A DNA stretch of 64,000 nucleotides from Flavobacterium sp. HSC-32F16. GTDB lineage: Bacteria; Bacteroidota; Bacteroidia; Flavobacteriales; Flavobacteriaceae. The notes beneath the pieces were generated by a model. That model ran no database searches, was not told the origin of the DNA, and saw only the letters and a program-made list of their open reading frames with translations. This document shows positions 8,557 through 17,843 of this stretch, in pieces (the stretch's first letter is position 1; each line of letters starts with the position of its first letter). The stretch spans positions 62,001 through 126,000 of the forward strand of contig NZ_JALKAC010000005.1 of the NCBI RefSeq assembly GCF_024171645.1. Reading direction: 5' to 3'. The translations under genes were made by a program, and so were the position numbers.

Positions 8557-11500
8557 ATGTTGAAAAAATTACTGTTTTGTGTGATGCTGTTTTGGTATTC
8601 CGGGCTTATAGCGCAGGAAACAGAAACGCTGTACAAAACCAAAAAAATAATCGCAGCAAAAGATACTATTCATCTTGAAAAAGTGAGTATCAACTCGAGT
8701 TTTTTTGAAATTTTAAACACTAAAAACCAGCCGATTGATTCTGCTTTTTACAAAATTGATTTTCAAAAAGGAATACTTATTTTCAACGAAAAATTTACTT
8801 CAGTTTCTGATACTTTAATTGTCAATTATCTCAATTATCCCGATTTCCTGACCAAAGAATACGGACTTTATAAGGACAGTCAGGTTGTAAGCAGTGATGT
8901 TACTTCAGACAAATTATATAAAATAGACAATAGCAATACTAAAAAAATTACTCCTTTTGACGGTTTAAGTACTTCCGGAAGTATTACGCGCGGCGTTACG
9001 ATTGGAAATAATCAAAGTACGGTTTTGAATTCTAATTTAGATTTGCAGATTACAGGAAAAATTTCAGATAAAGTCACTCTGCGGGCCTCACTGCAGGATA
9101 ATAATATTCCGCTTCAGGATGGTGGCTATTCTCAAAAACTCGATCAGTTTGATAATATTTTCATGGAACTTTTTACAGATGACTGGAACATTCGCGCCGG
9201 TGATGTTTTTCTTGAAAACCGGAAAACACAATTTTTAAGTTTTAACAAAAAGGTTCAGGGATTGGCTGCCAGTTTTGATTTTGATACCGAGAAAAGTAAA
9301 ACCAATGTTTTTGCTTCGGTGTCATTTGTAAAAGGACAATATGCCCTAAGCACTTTTACGGGGCAGGAAGGAAATCAGGGACCTTATAAACTAAAAGGGC
9401 AAAACGGCGAATTGTATGTTTTGGTAATTTCAGGTTCTGAGCGCGTTTATGTAAATGGTGTTTTGCTGAAACGCGGTGAAAACAACGATTATGTTATTGA
9501 TTATAATGCAGGAGAAATTGTTTTTACTTCGCTTTTTACGATTACTTCTGAAATGAGAATTAACGTTGAATATCAATATTCCGAAAGAAATTACAATCGT
9601 TTAGTAACTTACGCAGGCGCAGCGACTGAAAGTAAAAACTGGAGTTTTGGCGGTTATATCTATTCTGAAAATGACATGAAAAACCAGCCTTTGCAGCAAA
9701 ATCTTTCTACAGAACAAGTTCAGATTTTGGCTAAGGCGGGCGATGATATTAATTTAATGAAAGCGCCATCGGCATTTGAAGACACGTATTCTGAGAATAA
9801 AATTTTATACAAAAAGACGCTTATCAACTCGGTTGAAGTTTATGAATATTCAAACAATTCTGCAGACGTTTTGTACAATGTAAAGTTTAGTCTTGTTGGA
9901 AACAATCTCGGAAATTATATCATCCAGAAAACGAATTCGGTTGAAAGAATTTACGAATATGTTTCGCCAATTGGCGGTATTCCGCAGGGAAATTACGAGC
10001 CAATTGCACAATTAGTTGCGCCAATGAAAATTCAGGTTGCCACTTTTTTAGGAAAATACAATCCCGACGAAAAAACGCTGGTCGATTTTGAAATTGCAAT
10101 GAGCAATAATGATAAAAACTTATTCTCGAACATTGATGATTCTGATAATGAAGGAATTGCTTTTAAGACCAATATTAAAAAACGTCTTTTTACCCGAGAC
10201 TGGACTTTAGACGGTTTTGCGAATTATCAATTTGTACAGAAAGATTTTAAATCGGTTGAACGTTTGTATAATATTGAGTTTAACCGCGACTGGAATCTAA
10301 ATTCTACACTTTTAGGAAATCAGAGTTTATTGGTTACGGGCGTTAATTTTGATTTGTTTGCCAAAAAAGAAACGTCGAATATAGGCTTGTTTACCTATCA
10401 ATTTGAGAAATTGGATTTTACCGAAAGTTATTCTGGAGCGCGGCATACTACAACAGCTTTATTCAAACTAAAAAAATGGACGATAGAAAATCAGGGAAGT
10501 TTTTTAAATTCTGATGCCACGGCTTCAACTTCAAAATTCATTAGAAATCAAACCCGAACAAAATATCATTTTGGTAAAAACTGGATTGGCGGGAGTTTAC
10601 AGATCGAGAACAATCAGGAAAAAGATAAAGCAACGAATCAGTTTTCGGCTTTAAGCCAAAGGTTTTCTGAATATGGTGTTTTTGTTGGACGCGGTGACAG
10701 TACGAAAGTTTTTGTTGAATTGGGTTATTTGCAGCGTCGAAACGATAGTTTACAAAATGGACTTTTACAGCACGTAAACAATTCGCAGACCTACTTTTTA
10801 AAATCAAAATTAATTCAGAATAAAACGACTGATTTGGCTGTTTATGCCAGTTACCGAAATCTGGATTTTACAGATTCAGGCAAAAAAAATGAACCTTCCT
10901 TAAATTCAAGAATTTTATACAACGACCGATTTTTTAATCAGTTCATGCAGACAGGAACGGCTTATGAAACGAGTTCAGGAACCATAGCGCAACAGGAATT
11001 TACTTATGTCGAAGTTCCAACCGGACAAGGCGTTTATACCTGGAATGATTATAACGGAAACGGAATTCAGGAACTGGAAGAGTTTGAAATTGCTGCTTTT
11101 CCGGATCAGGCAAAATACATTCGCATCTTTTTACCGAATCAGATTTACATTAAAACGAATCAGAATAAATTTTCGCAATCGGTTATTTTAAATCCGTTAC
11201 AATGGCAGAACGAGAAAGGATTGAAAAAATTGATTTCGTATTTCTATAATCAGACTTCGTTTATTATGGATAGAAAAGTACGAAGCAACGGCGATCGCTT
11301 GGAGTTGAATCCTTTTTATTCTTCAGATGAAAATGTTTTGGGTTTAAATTCAAGTTTCAGGAATAGTTTGTTTTATAATCGCGGTAAACAAAAACATTCG
11401 GTTACCTATTCTTACCTTATTAATAATGGTAAAAATTTACTATCTGTTGGTTCTCAAAGTGTCAAAAATAGTTCACACCAATTGCAGTACACACATTTGT

Positions 11501-11988
11501 ATCAAAAAAGCTGGTTATTTAATTTCTTTACCAAAACGATAAAAACTGATTTAATTTCGGAGGATTTTGTAGAAAAAAATTATGATTTAAAGGGATATCA
11601 GCTGGCACCAAAAATCAGTTATTTATTTTCTAAAAATACGAGTCTGGATTTCTTTTATGAGTTTCAGAATAAGGAAAATCAAATAGGAAATTTTGAAACT
11701 TTAGTTCAAAACCGACTTGGTACTTCTTTTTCTTTTGCCGGCGAAAAGAAAGTTACTATAAACGGGGAATTCTCTTTTTATGAAAACAAATTTAATGGAA
11801 ATGAGTTTTCTTCTGTTGGTTTTCAGATGCTGGAAGGATTACAGCAAGGGCAAAATTTGGTTTGGAAACTGCTTTTGCAGAAGAATATTACTCAGTTTTT
11901 AGACGTTAATTTAAACTACCAAGGTCGTAAAAGTGAGACCGGAAATACGATTCATACCGGCAATGTTCAGCTTCGTGCCTATTTTTAA
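8557..11988 (+). CDS. Very large predicted outer-membrane beta-barrel protein, SprA-like in part
   Basis: About 1143 residues with a signal peptide (MLKKLLFCVMLFWYSGLIAQ). After roughly 130 residues comes STSGSITRGVTIGNNQ and LQITGKISDKVTLRASLQDN, followed by QFDNIFMEL and an NRKTQFLSFNKKVQGL stretch. This recalls segments of the gliding/T9SS translocon protein SprA, but the protein is less than half the size of SprA. The C-terminal 700 residues alternate aromatic and polar residues like beta strands and end in a strand finishing with Phe, as barrels do. The ATG at 8557 is preferred to a GTG two codons upstream. I do not recognise a defined function; surface or export role is inference. Confidence 0.65.
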   Translation: MLKKLLFCVMLFWYSGLIAQETETLYKTKKIIAAKDTIHLEKVSINSSFFEILNTKNQPIDSAFYKIDFQKGILIFNEKFTSVSDTLIVNYLNYPDFLTKEYGLYKDSQVVSSDVTSDKLYKIDNSNTKKITPFDGLSTSGSITRGVTIGNNQSTVLNSNLDLQITGKISDKVTLRASLQDNNIPLQDGGYSQKLDQFDNIFMELFTDDWNIRAGDVFLENRKTQFLSFNKKVQGLAASFDFDTEKSKTNVFASVSFVKGQYALSTFTGQEGNQGPYKLKGQNGELYVLVISGSERVYVNGVLLKRGENNDYVIDYNAGEIVFTSLFTITSEMRINVEYQYSERNYNRLVTYAGAATESKNWSFGGYIYSENDMKNQPLQQNLSTEQVQILAKAGDDINLMKAPSAFEDTYSENKILYKKTLINSVEVYEYSNNSADVLYNVKFSLVGNNLGNYIIQKTNSVERIYEYVSPIGGIPQGNYEPIAQLVAPMKIQVATFLGKYNPDEKTLVDFEIAMSNNDKNLFSNIDDSDNEGIAFKTNIKKRLFTRDWTLDGFANYQFVQKDFKSVERLYNIEFNRDWNLNSTLLGNQSLLVTGVNFDLFAKKETSNIGLFTYQFEKLDFTESYSGARHTTTALFKLKKWTIENQGSFLNSDATASTSKFIRNQTRTKYHFGKNWIGGSLQIENNQEKDKATNQFSALSQRFSEYGVFVGRGDSTKVFVELGYLQRRNDSLQNGLLQHVNNSQTYFLKSKLIQNKTTDLAVYASYRNLDFTDSGKKNEPSLNSRILYNDRFFNQFMQTGTAYETSSGTIAQQEFTYVEVPTGQGVYTWNDYNGNGIQELEEFEIAAFPDQAKYIRIFLPNQIYIKTNQNKFSQSVILNPLQWQNEKGLKKLISYFYNQTSFIMDRKVRSNGDRLELNPFYSSDENVLGLNSSFRNSLFYNRGKQKHSVTYSYLINNGKNLLSVGSQSVKNSSHQLQYTHLYQKSWLFNFFTKTIKTDLISEDFVEKNYDLKGYQLAPKISYLFSKNTSLDFFYEFQNKENQIGNFETLVQNRLGTSFSFAGEKKVTINGEFSFYENKFNGNEFSSVGFQMLEGLQQGQNLVWKLLLQKNITQFLDVNLNYQGRKSETGNTIHTGNVQLRAYF

Positions 11989-12051
11989 TGTTTAACAAAA
12001 ACATAAGAATTAATTGCTTAATTTTATGTGAATTTATAAACTATAGCCACC

Positions 12052-12585
12052 ATGAAAAAATTAGTATTACTTTGTTTTTTAGTAGTTTTATCTACTAATT
12101 TCTACGCACAGGAAACCACCACAAAAGCCGCTAAGAGCAAAACTGAAGCATCTTCAAAAAAAGCAAAATCTGATGCCGACAAGGCAAAAGCCGATGCCAA
12201 AAAAGAAGCGGCAAAAGCTAAAAAAGAAGCAGCGAAAGCTACTGAAGCATCATCGACGGCGAAAAAAGAATCTGCGGCAGCAACTAAAAAAACAGCAGAC
12301 AAAGAAGCAGCTAAAGCAAAAAAGGAAGCGGCAGGTGCAAAAAGTGACGCAGCAAAGGCAAAAAAAGCAGCCGATAAAGCCGAAGGAGCAAAAGCTGACG
12401 CTAAGAAAGAAGCAGCAACTGCAAAAAAATCTGCCACAAAGACTTTAAAAGAAACCAATGAAAAAGCTCCAAAAACTCCAGATAAGGTTACGGGCGAATA
12501 CAATGGTAAAAAAGTATATACTGGACCAAAAGGCGGTAAATACTATATTAACAAAAATGGTAACAAAACGTATATTCAGGAATAA
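12052..12585 (+). CDS. Secreted Ala/Lys-rich protein with PBCV-type basic adaptor tail
   Basis: A 177-residue protein. Residues 1-20 are a signal peptide ending in YAQ. Residues about 25-145 are built almost only of Ala, Lys, Glu, Asp and Ser in heptad-like AKKEAAKA and AKADAKKEA repeats, histone H1-like and probably one long charged helix. The last 30 residues (GEYNGKKVYTGPKGGKYYIN, then a final beta hairpin) match the PBCV-specific basic adaptor domain first seen in chlorella viruses. Its export plus the extreme charge suggest a periplasmic or surface role binding a polyanion; this is inference. The strong bias makes long false ORFs on the other frames. A terminator follows. Confidence 0.75.
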   Translation: MKKLVLLCFLVVLSTNFYAQETTTKAAKSKTEASSKKAKSDADKAKADAKKEAAKAKKEAAKATEASSTAKKESAAATKKTADKEAAKAKKEAAGAKSDAAKAKKAADKAEGAKADAKKEAATAKKSATKTLKETNEKAPKTPDKVTGEYNGKKVYTGPKGGKYYINKNGNKTYIQE

Positions 12586-12604
12586 GAGAGATACTGAGAT
12601 ACTT

Positions 12605-12632
12605 AAAGCCGAACGTAAGTTCGGCTTTTTTT
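12605..12632 (+). terminator. Rho-independent terminator
   Basis: AAAGCCGAAC and GTTCGGCTTT arms with a four-base loop are followed by a T run, 20 bases after the stop of the basic adaptor protein gene. Confidence 0.85.
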
Positions 12633-12950
12633 ATGTACTGAGAAAATGCTTAGAGCGTTAGTGTAGTGAAATCTCAACATCTTAATTATTCATAAATATA
12701 TCGCTCCTCTTGAGCTTTAAAACTATATTTTTAAATCTATATTAATTAAAATTTAGTTTTGGTCAATTTTAAAATCAAATTGTACTTAACATATAAGTAA
12801 CTTTATTATTCAAATTACTGCTTTTTATTTTTCTTTTTAACGAAATCAAAAGCCTTATAACGTCTATAGAGTTAATAATTTAGTAATATGTGCGAAATAA
12901 CACAAAAAGCATATTTCTTTATCTTCGTTTTTTAAAAAGCGTTAAAAAAT
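12633..12950. other. AT-rich gene-free stretch
   Basis: About 320 bases without a gene. The only feature I see is TATCTTCG near 12922-12929, a near match to TAnnTTTG that may serve the glycosyltransferase gene. Confidence 0.4.
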
Positions 12951-14033
12951 ATGAGCATTGACTATTCTGCTAACAAAACTATATTAGTTGCTCCGTTAAA
13001 CTGGGGACTAGGGCATGCCACAAGATGTATTCCGATAATTAAAGCGCTTCAAGAAAATAATTATATTCCGATTATTGCTTCTGACGGTATCGCTCTGGCT
13101 TTGCTGCGCAAAGAGTTTCCATACGTACAGACTCTGGAACTGCCTTCTTATCATATTGAATATGCTAAAAATGGCAAGAACTTTAAATGGAAGCTGATCA
13201 AGAATCTTCCTAAAATGATTACGGCCATTTTAGACGAGAAAAAAATGGTAAACAGCTGGATCAAAAAGCACGGTATTGATGGTATAATTTCGGATAACCG
13301 ATTAGGTGTTTTCAGCAAAAAAATACCTTCTGTTTTCATGACGCATCAATTGAATGTTATGACGGGAAACACGACTTGGTTTACAAGTAAATGTCATCAA
13401 TATTTTATAAAAAAATATACACAATGCTGGGTTCCTGATTCTAATGAAAAAGTGAATCTTACCGGCGATTTAGGTCATCTTAAAACTGATCACCTTAATT
13501 TAAAATATATTGGTCCTTTAAGCAGAATGAAGAAAAAGGAAACGCCAATGGTATACGACCTTATGATTATTTTATCTGGTCCTGAACCGCAGCGTACTTA
13601 CTTAGACGAGAAACTGCAAAAAGAAACCGCAAGATTTAATGGAAAAGTTGTTTTTGTACAAGGAATTGTAGAGAAAACGCAAGAAAAATGGCAGGCTGGA
13701 AATGTAACGTATTACAATTTCATGAACTCGAAACAACTGGAACAAACTTTTAACGAAAGTGAATTTGTGCTTTGCCGTTCTGGTTATACAACTGTTATGG
13801 ATTTGGCGAAACTGGGCAAAAAAGCTTTTTTTATTCCTACGCCGGGACAATATGAACAGGAATATCTGGCGATAAAACTTCAGGAAGAAAATCTTGTACC
13901 GTATGCAATGCAAGACGACTTTACGATTGAAGATTTATCAAAGGTAAAGTCGTTTAAAGGTTTGTCTCAATTTAAAAATGATATAGACTGGGACTCGTTA
14001 TTTAATGTTTTTGAAGATAATTCTCAACAATAA
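12951..14033 (+). CDS. MurG-like glycosyltransferase family protein
   Basis: A 360-residue soluble protein with the two-lobe layout of the GT-B fold. The N-terminus has ILVAPLNWGLGHATRCIPII, a glycine-rich loop like that of MurG (GTGGHVxP position), and the C-terminal lobe has FVLCRSGYTTVMDLAKLGKK and PTPGQYEQEYLA, the nucleotide-sugar binding region of GT28-type enzymes. It is not MurG itself, as length and key motifs differ and no cell-wall genes are near. Donor and acceptor are unknown. It is monocistronic between two unrelated units. Confidence 0.75.
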   Translation: MSIDYSANKTILVAPLNWGLGHATRCIPIIKALQENNYIPIIASDGIALALLRKEFPYVQTLELPSYHIEYAKNGKNFKWKLIKNLPKMITAILDEKKMVNSWIKKHGIDGIISDNRLGVFSKKIPSVFMTHQLNVMTGNTTWFTSKCHQYFIKKYTQCWVPDSNEKVNLTGDLGHLKTDHLNLKYIGPLSRMKKKETPMVYDLMIILSGPEPQRTYLDEKLQKETARFNGKVVFVQGIVEKTQEKWQAGNVTYYNFMNSKQLEQTFNESEFVLCRSGYTTVMDLAKLGKKAFFIPTPGQYEQEYLAIKLQEENLVPYAMQDDFTIEDLSKVKSFKGLSQFKNDIDWDSLFNVFEDNSQQ

Positions 14034-14154
14034 AAAATCTTTATCTGTGTCTTCACAATACTGTATCCGTTTAATCTGTGTATTACAATCAGAACACAAA
14101 TTAAACGGATTTGCATTTGTAAAAGCGTGGATTTATACTGATTTTATCTCTTTT

Positions 14155-15450
14155 TTAGAAATTAAACTGAGCTTGTAATCGCAGCACATTTCCTTTTTGT
14201 CTGTTTATTGGAAGCGCACTGTCTTCAAAAGTTCTGTCGGCAAGTACATATGATGCCGTTAATTCAAATGCTTTAATTGGCTGCCACTCGATACCAAATT
14301 CATAGTCTCTTACAACGTAACTTCTGGCATCTTTTTCATATTTCTTTCCTCCGTCGTAATATTGAAATTTGGCGAAAGGATAAATATGCTGTTTTTTGAT
14401 ATCCCATTTATAGTTTAGCAAAACGTAACCTCCATTTAAATCCGTTTCATCTACTGTATTCGTTAAGGTATTATAACGAGGACCTGTTCCTATATTGTAT
14501 TCTGTCTGGATTCCAAAAGGTCTTGGATACAAAACAAATGTCGCACCTACTCTTTGGTCTTTTACATATTGCGGATCATTTACGATTACTCCGTTAGAAA
14601 TTTCTCCTGTAAAAGCCCATTTTCCTGTATAAGCCTGAATTCCGGGTTCGATAATCTGACTTCCAATTACAAATGGATACGTTACTCTGGCAACAACATT
14701 TAAATCTCTGTTTCCGTCCATTTTATTAGCGATCTGTCCATTATAAACTCCAAAAGCAAATACTCCAAAATCTCCAGAACCTTTGTATCCGTCTCTAACC
14801 AGCATATTGAAACGCTCTCTAATTTCGGCTGGAGCCCAATAAAAGAAGATTCCTAAATCACGCTCATTGGCTATTGAACTGTTTATACCATCGGCACGGT
14901 CAAGAGTCAAACGTTGTGAACTTGACTGCATATTTTCGAAACCATAAGGGATTTTACTTTGCCCAACACGAACACGATATTCTTTTTTCTTATCAAAAGA
15001 AAGGTCAAAATACAAGTCACGAATTTGCACAAAATTCTGAATACCAGTACTTGGTGAACTGGCAAAATCAGGCTGAAAATAGAAAAACACATTGGGGTGA
15101 ACCTGTCCTGAAAATACTAAACGCGCACGGCGGATAAAAAGTCCGTTGTTTGCTTGTGCATCTGGAGCTGTTGATGTTGTTCCCCAGGATTTATCACATT
15201 GATCGCAGGAAACTTTATCATTTGTAGAAAGAAGTCCGTTGTATCTAATTTGGGCATAACCTCTTAAAGATATTCTGTCGTACCAGTGTTCTTCAACTCC
15301 TCCTCCAGATTTAGTTTCCGGAAGTTTTGCTTTATTGATGGAATCTAAAATACGAAGTACTTCATTTTTTACTTCCTGTTTGTTTATTTCCTGTGCATTT
15401 GCAGCAAAGGTTATCAATAATAAAACGGCTATTATTTTTCTTTTTATCAT
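14155..15450 (-). CDS. Phosphate-selective porin (OprP/OprO family)
   Basis: A 431-residue porin. The start MIKRKIIAVLLLITFAANAQ is a signal peptide; the in-frame TTG at 15483 used by a longer frame lies inside the -7 box and is rejected. The mature protein begins with a short Gly-rich linker and then DRISLRGYAQIRYNGLL, FIRRARLVFSGQVHPNVFFY and RVRVGQSKIPYGFENMQSS, all typical of the porin O/P family, and ends with the terminal strand VLRLQAQFNF. It probably lets phosphate or similar anions through the outer membrane. Its place beside phoR/phoB and a Pho-box-like array (15498-15548) strongly supports a phosphate role. Confidence 0.88.
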   Translation of the reverse strand: MIKRKIIAVLLLITFAANAQEINKQEVKNEVLRILDSINKAKLPETKSGGGVEEHWYDRISLRGYAQIRYNGLLSTNDKVSCDQCDKSWGTTSTAPDAQANNGLFIRRARLVFSGQVHPNVFFYFQPDFASSPSTGIQNFVQIRDLYFDLSFDKKKEYRVRVGQSKIPYGFENMQSSSQRLTLDRADGINSSIANERDLGIFFYWAPAEIRERFNMLVRDGYKGSGDFGVFAFGVYNGQIANKMDGNRDLNVVARVTYPFVIGSQIIEPGIQAYTGKWAFTGEISNGVIVNDPQYVKDQRVGATFVLYPRPFGIQTEYNIGTGPRYNTLTNTVDETDLNGGYVLLNYKWDIKKQHIYPFAKFQYYDGGKKYEKDARSYVVRDYEFGIEWQPIKAFELTASYVLADRTFEDSALPINRQKGNVLRLQAQFNF

Positions 15451-15480
15451 TAGTTCTCTAATTCCCTTAATTTCAGGATG

Positions 15481-15548
15481 CAAAGATGACTCACCTATGT
15501 TAAGAAATCATTAACCAGATGTTACTATAATAAAAATTTAATGTTACG
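15481..15548 (-). promoter_or_regulatory. Pho-box-like heptamer array and promoter of the porin gene
   Basis: On the minus strand, heptamers spaced every 11 bp read CGTAACA (15542-15548), ATTTTTA (15531-15537), AGTAACA (15520-15526), GTTAATG (15509-15515) and CTTAACA (15498-15504). The -7 box CATCTTTG (15481-15488) ends 17 nt after the last heptamer, the same distance as in two other promoters in this cluster. The TA of TAnnTTTG is missing, as expected for an activated promoter. Confidence 0.7.
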
Positions 15549-15613
15549 ACCTGAAATCGTATGTTGATTTATTGTTAAAATCCTTTGTTTTAAGGTGTTT
15601 GACAAAAACTCGC

Positions 15614-16699
15614 TTACAATTTTTTAACCTCAGCTTTTTGGCTTTTGAATGCTTTTTCGAGTGTAAAAGAGAATTCTGAACCAATTCCGAACTCACTTTC
15701 TACATAAACTTTCTCTTTATGAGCTTCAATAATATGCTTTACAATGGCTAAACCTAAACCAGAACCTCCTTCAGATCGTGTTCCGCTTTTGTCAACTCGG
15801 TAAAAACGTTCAAAAAGTCTCGGAATGTTTTGTTTTTCAACACCTTCTCCATTATCACTTATACGAATTAAGACTTTTTTCTTGGTTAAGTTTACTACAC
15901 CAACTTCGGTTAAACCGCCTTCTTTTCCGTATTTAATTGAGTTTACAATTAGGTTTTCTAAAACCTGCTGGATTCTGTCCTGATCACCGCGAATAATAAC
16001 CGACTGTACATTTTTGCTTTCAAAAGCCAGTTTGATTTTCTTTTTATCGGCTTTCATTTCCAATAAATCAAAAACATTCTGAATTAGTTCAACGATATCA
16101 AAATCAGTCATATTCAAATCTAAATCACCAGATTCCAGTTTGGTAATCATATCTAAATCTTCGACTATATATATAAGACGCTCTACACCTTTTTCGGCAC
16201 GTTTTAAATATTTTTTTCGAATGTGTTTATCGTCCATTGCGCCGTCAAGTAAAGTCGAAACATAACCCTGAACGGTAAATAAAGGTGTTTTTAATTCGTG
16301 TGAAACGTTACCCAGAAATTCCCTGCGGTATTGTTCACGAATTTCGAGCATTTCGATTTCAAGTTTTTTATCGGTGGCAAACTTTTTCACTTCTCGCGAA
16401 AGCGTTTCCATATCGGTTGTAATGGGCTGATTAATTAGTGTTGTGGATTCTAATAACGAAACCTCATCGTAAATTTTCTTTACTCTTCGATATATAAAAC
16501 GTTCTACTCGATATTGTAAAACCAAAAAGGAGAATATATAAATGGATATTAGGAAAATAATTCCAAATGCAATTTGATGTTTTAACTGACTTTTATAAAA
16601 TAACGACATTAGAATCAGTACAAATCCCGTCGAGAAAAGACTGATGTACAATGCCGATTTTATAGCAAATTTGTATGTTTTTTTAAAATTAATTTTCAT
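15614..16699 (-). CDS. phoR: PhoR-like sensor histidine kinase
   Basis: A 361-residue kinase. Two membrane helices (residues about 12-34 and 44-62) are joined by a loop of fewer than ten residues, so there is no real periplasmic sensor, as in PhoR proteins that read phosphate through the Pst transporter. No PAS domain is visible. The phosphoacceptor block FLGNVSHELKTPLFTVQGY has His134, and the ATPase domain shows NLIVNSIKYG, ISDNGEGV and GSGLGLAIVKHIIEAH. It pairs with the response regulator encoded upstream. A 227-base gap filled by a repeat element separates the two genes. Name given by similarity and context. Confidence 0.82.
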   Translation of the reverse strand: MKINFKKTYKFAIKSALYISLFSTGFVLILMSLFYKSQLKHQIAFGIIFLISIYIFSFLVLQYRVERFIYRRVKKIYDEVSLLESTTLINQPITTDMETLSREVKKFATDKKLEIEMLEIREQYRREFLGNVSHELKTPLFTVQGYVSTLLDGAMDDKHIRKKYLKRAEKGVERLIYIVEDLDMITKLESGDLDLNMTDFDIVELIQNVFDLLEMKADKKKIKLAFESKNVQSVIIRGDQDRIQQVLENLIVNSIKYGKEGGLTEVGVVNLTKKKVLIRISDNGEGVEKQNIPRLFERFYRVDKSGTRSEGGSGLGLAIVKHIIEAHKEKVYVESEFGIGSEFSFTLEKAFKSQKAEVKKL

Positions 16700-16742
16700 T
16701 GAAATATTTAAAATATAAAACCATTAAGAGGTATTTTTTTTA

Positions 16743-16906
16743 CCATATAAGTGATATAAGTTCATTTAAAAATAAACTTATTTCTTTGGATTACAAAACA
16801 ATGTAAAAAAGTAAATCTTTGCCAAAGTCCAGAACTTTGACAAAGATAAATTTTAATACAAAAGTATGTACACTATAATTTAAATGAACTTATATAACTT
16901 ATACGG
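16743..16906. repeat. MITE-like element with 28-bp terminal inverted repeats between phoB and phoR
   Basis: The ends 16743-16770 and 16879-16906 are inverted copies agreeing at 26 of 28 positions (CCATATAAG...TTCATTTAAA). Inside is a hairpin at 16813-16850 (AATCTTTGCCAAAG with its complement). A solo copy of the end lies at 61811-61838 after rpoN. The interior holds TATCTTTG (16841-16848) and TACTTTTG (16859-16866) on the minus strand, matching the -7 consensus and pointing at phoR. Confidence 0.65.
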
Positions 16907-16926
16907 TTCAAATTTATATAGAATGT

Positions 16927-17610
16927 TTAAACTTCAAATTTATAACCAACACCTTTTATGGTTTTAAAAAGATCTTCTCCTATTTTTTCACGTAGTTTTC
17001 TGATGTGAACATCGATTGTTCTTCCACCTACTACTACTTCATTACCCCAAACTTTATCAAGGATTTCATCTCTTTTGAAAACTTTTCCTGGTTTTGAAGC
17101 TAATAAATAAAATAATTCGAATTCTTTTCTTGGTAAAGCAATTTCGACATTGCCTTTTATGATTTTGTATTCTTCTCGGTTAATCTCAATTCCGCCAACA
17201 TTTAGAGTATCTGTAACGACTTCTTGTTCTTTTAACCTTCTTAACAAAGCCTTTACTTTAGACACTAATAATTTTGGTTTGATTGGCTTTGTAATATAGT
17301 CGTCAGCACCTGCGTCAAAACCAGCTACTTGCGAATAATCTTCGCTTCTTGCGGTAAGAAATGTTATGATAACATTATTTAACTCAGGAATTTTTCTGAT
17401 GTGCTCACAAGCTTCCATCCCGTCCATTTCTGCCATCATTACGTCCATGATAATTAATTCCGGCAATTCTTTCTGAGCCTTTGCTATAGCATCTTTTCCG
17501 TTAGAAGCTGTAACAATCTGGTAGCCTTCCTGAGCGAGGTTATAGCCAACGATTTCCAAAATATCCGGTTCGTCGTCAACTAATAAAATCTTAGTTTGTG
17601 TTTTTTTCAT
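16927..17610 (-). CDS. phoB: PhoB-like response regulator (OmpR family)
   Basis: A 227-residue two-domain regulator. The receiver has LLVDDEPDI (acidic pocket, Asp12-Asp13), the phosphorylation site Asp56 in ELIIMDVMM, and LTARSED and TKPIKPK for the switch Thr and Lys. The C-terminal winged helix has RKEFELFYLLASKPGKVFKR and TIDVHIRKLREKIGEDLF, ending GVGYKFEV, as in PhoB/PhoP. The start at 17610 is an ATG; an upstream in-frame codon adds only MLF. Heptamer arrays upstream of the porin, the TonB receptor and the lipoprotein are its likely targets. I see no such array before phoB itself. Confidence 0.85.
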   Translation of the reverse strand: MKKTQTKILLVDDEPDILEIVGYNLAQEGYQIVTASNGKDAIAKAQKELPELIIMDVMMAEMDGMEACEHIRKIPELNNVIITFLTARSEDYSQVAGFDAGADDYITKPIKPKLLVSKVKALLRRLKEQEVVTDTLNVGGIEINREEYKIIKGNVEIALPRKEFELFYLLASKPGKVFKRDEILDKVWGNEVVVGGRTIDVHIRKLREKIGEDLFKTIKGVGYKFEV

Positions 17611-17735
17611 AAATAGCAAAAATTGAGATTTTTACATCAAATATTCTTATTCATTTATCCGATGTTTTTTATTTCACAGGGTAAATATACTAACAAATGA
17701 ACGGTTAAAAATTGGTGTTAACCGTAATTTAATCT

Positions 17736-17814
17736 GGTAACAATTTCATAATCTTAACAACACAAAAACATAACAAGTCCGTAACATGGACTTTACAGCG
17801 CGGTTCTTTCTTTG
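17736..17814 (+). promoter_or_regulatory. Pho-box-like heptamer array and promoter of the TonB receptor gene
   Basis: Six heptamers at an exact 11-bp period: GGTAACA (17736), CATAATC (17747), CAACACA (17758), CATAACA (17769), CGTAACA (17780), CTTTACA (17791). Spacers are four bases each. The -7 box TTTCTTTG (17807-17814) ends 17 nt after the last heptamer. The layout is like known PhoB and PhoP boxes (direct repeats every 11 bp); the TTAACA-type core resembles that described for Bacillus PhoP. Confidence 0.75.
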
Positions 17815-17843
17815 CACAAAAATAAATTAAACACAACACACAA

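Noticed and set aside
12102-12503. Long minus-strand ORF of Ala, Ser and Phe
   Set aside because: It is the complement of the Ala/Lys-rich repeat region of the real gene at 12052-12585; the plus-strand frame at 12173-12448 is a shadow too.
15451-15483. Longer start for the porin (TTG at 15483)
   Set aside because: It lies within the -7 box that ends at 15481, so it would not be on the transcript; MIKRKIIAV at 15450 is a proper signal peptide.
16927-17720. Pho-type heptamer array upstream of phoB
   Set aside because: GTTAACA occurs once in the upstream minus strand, but no 11-bp series in phase with a -7 box was found.
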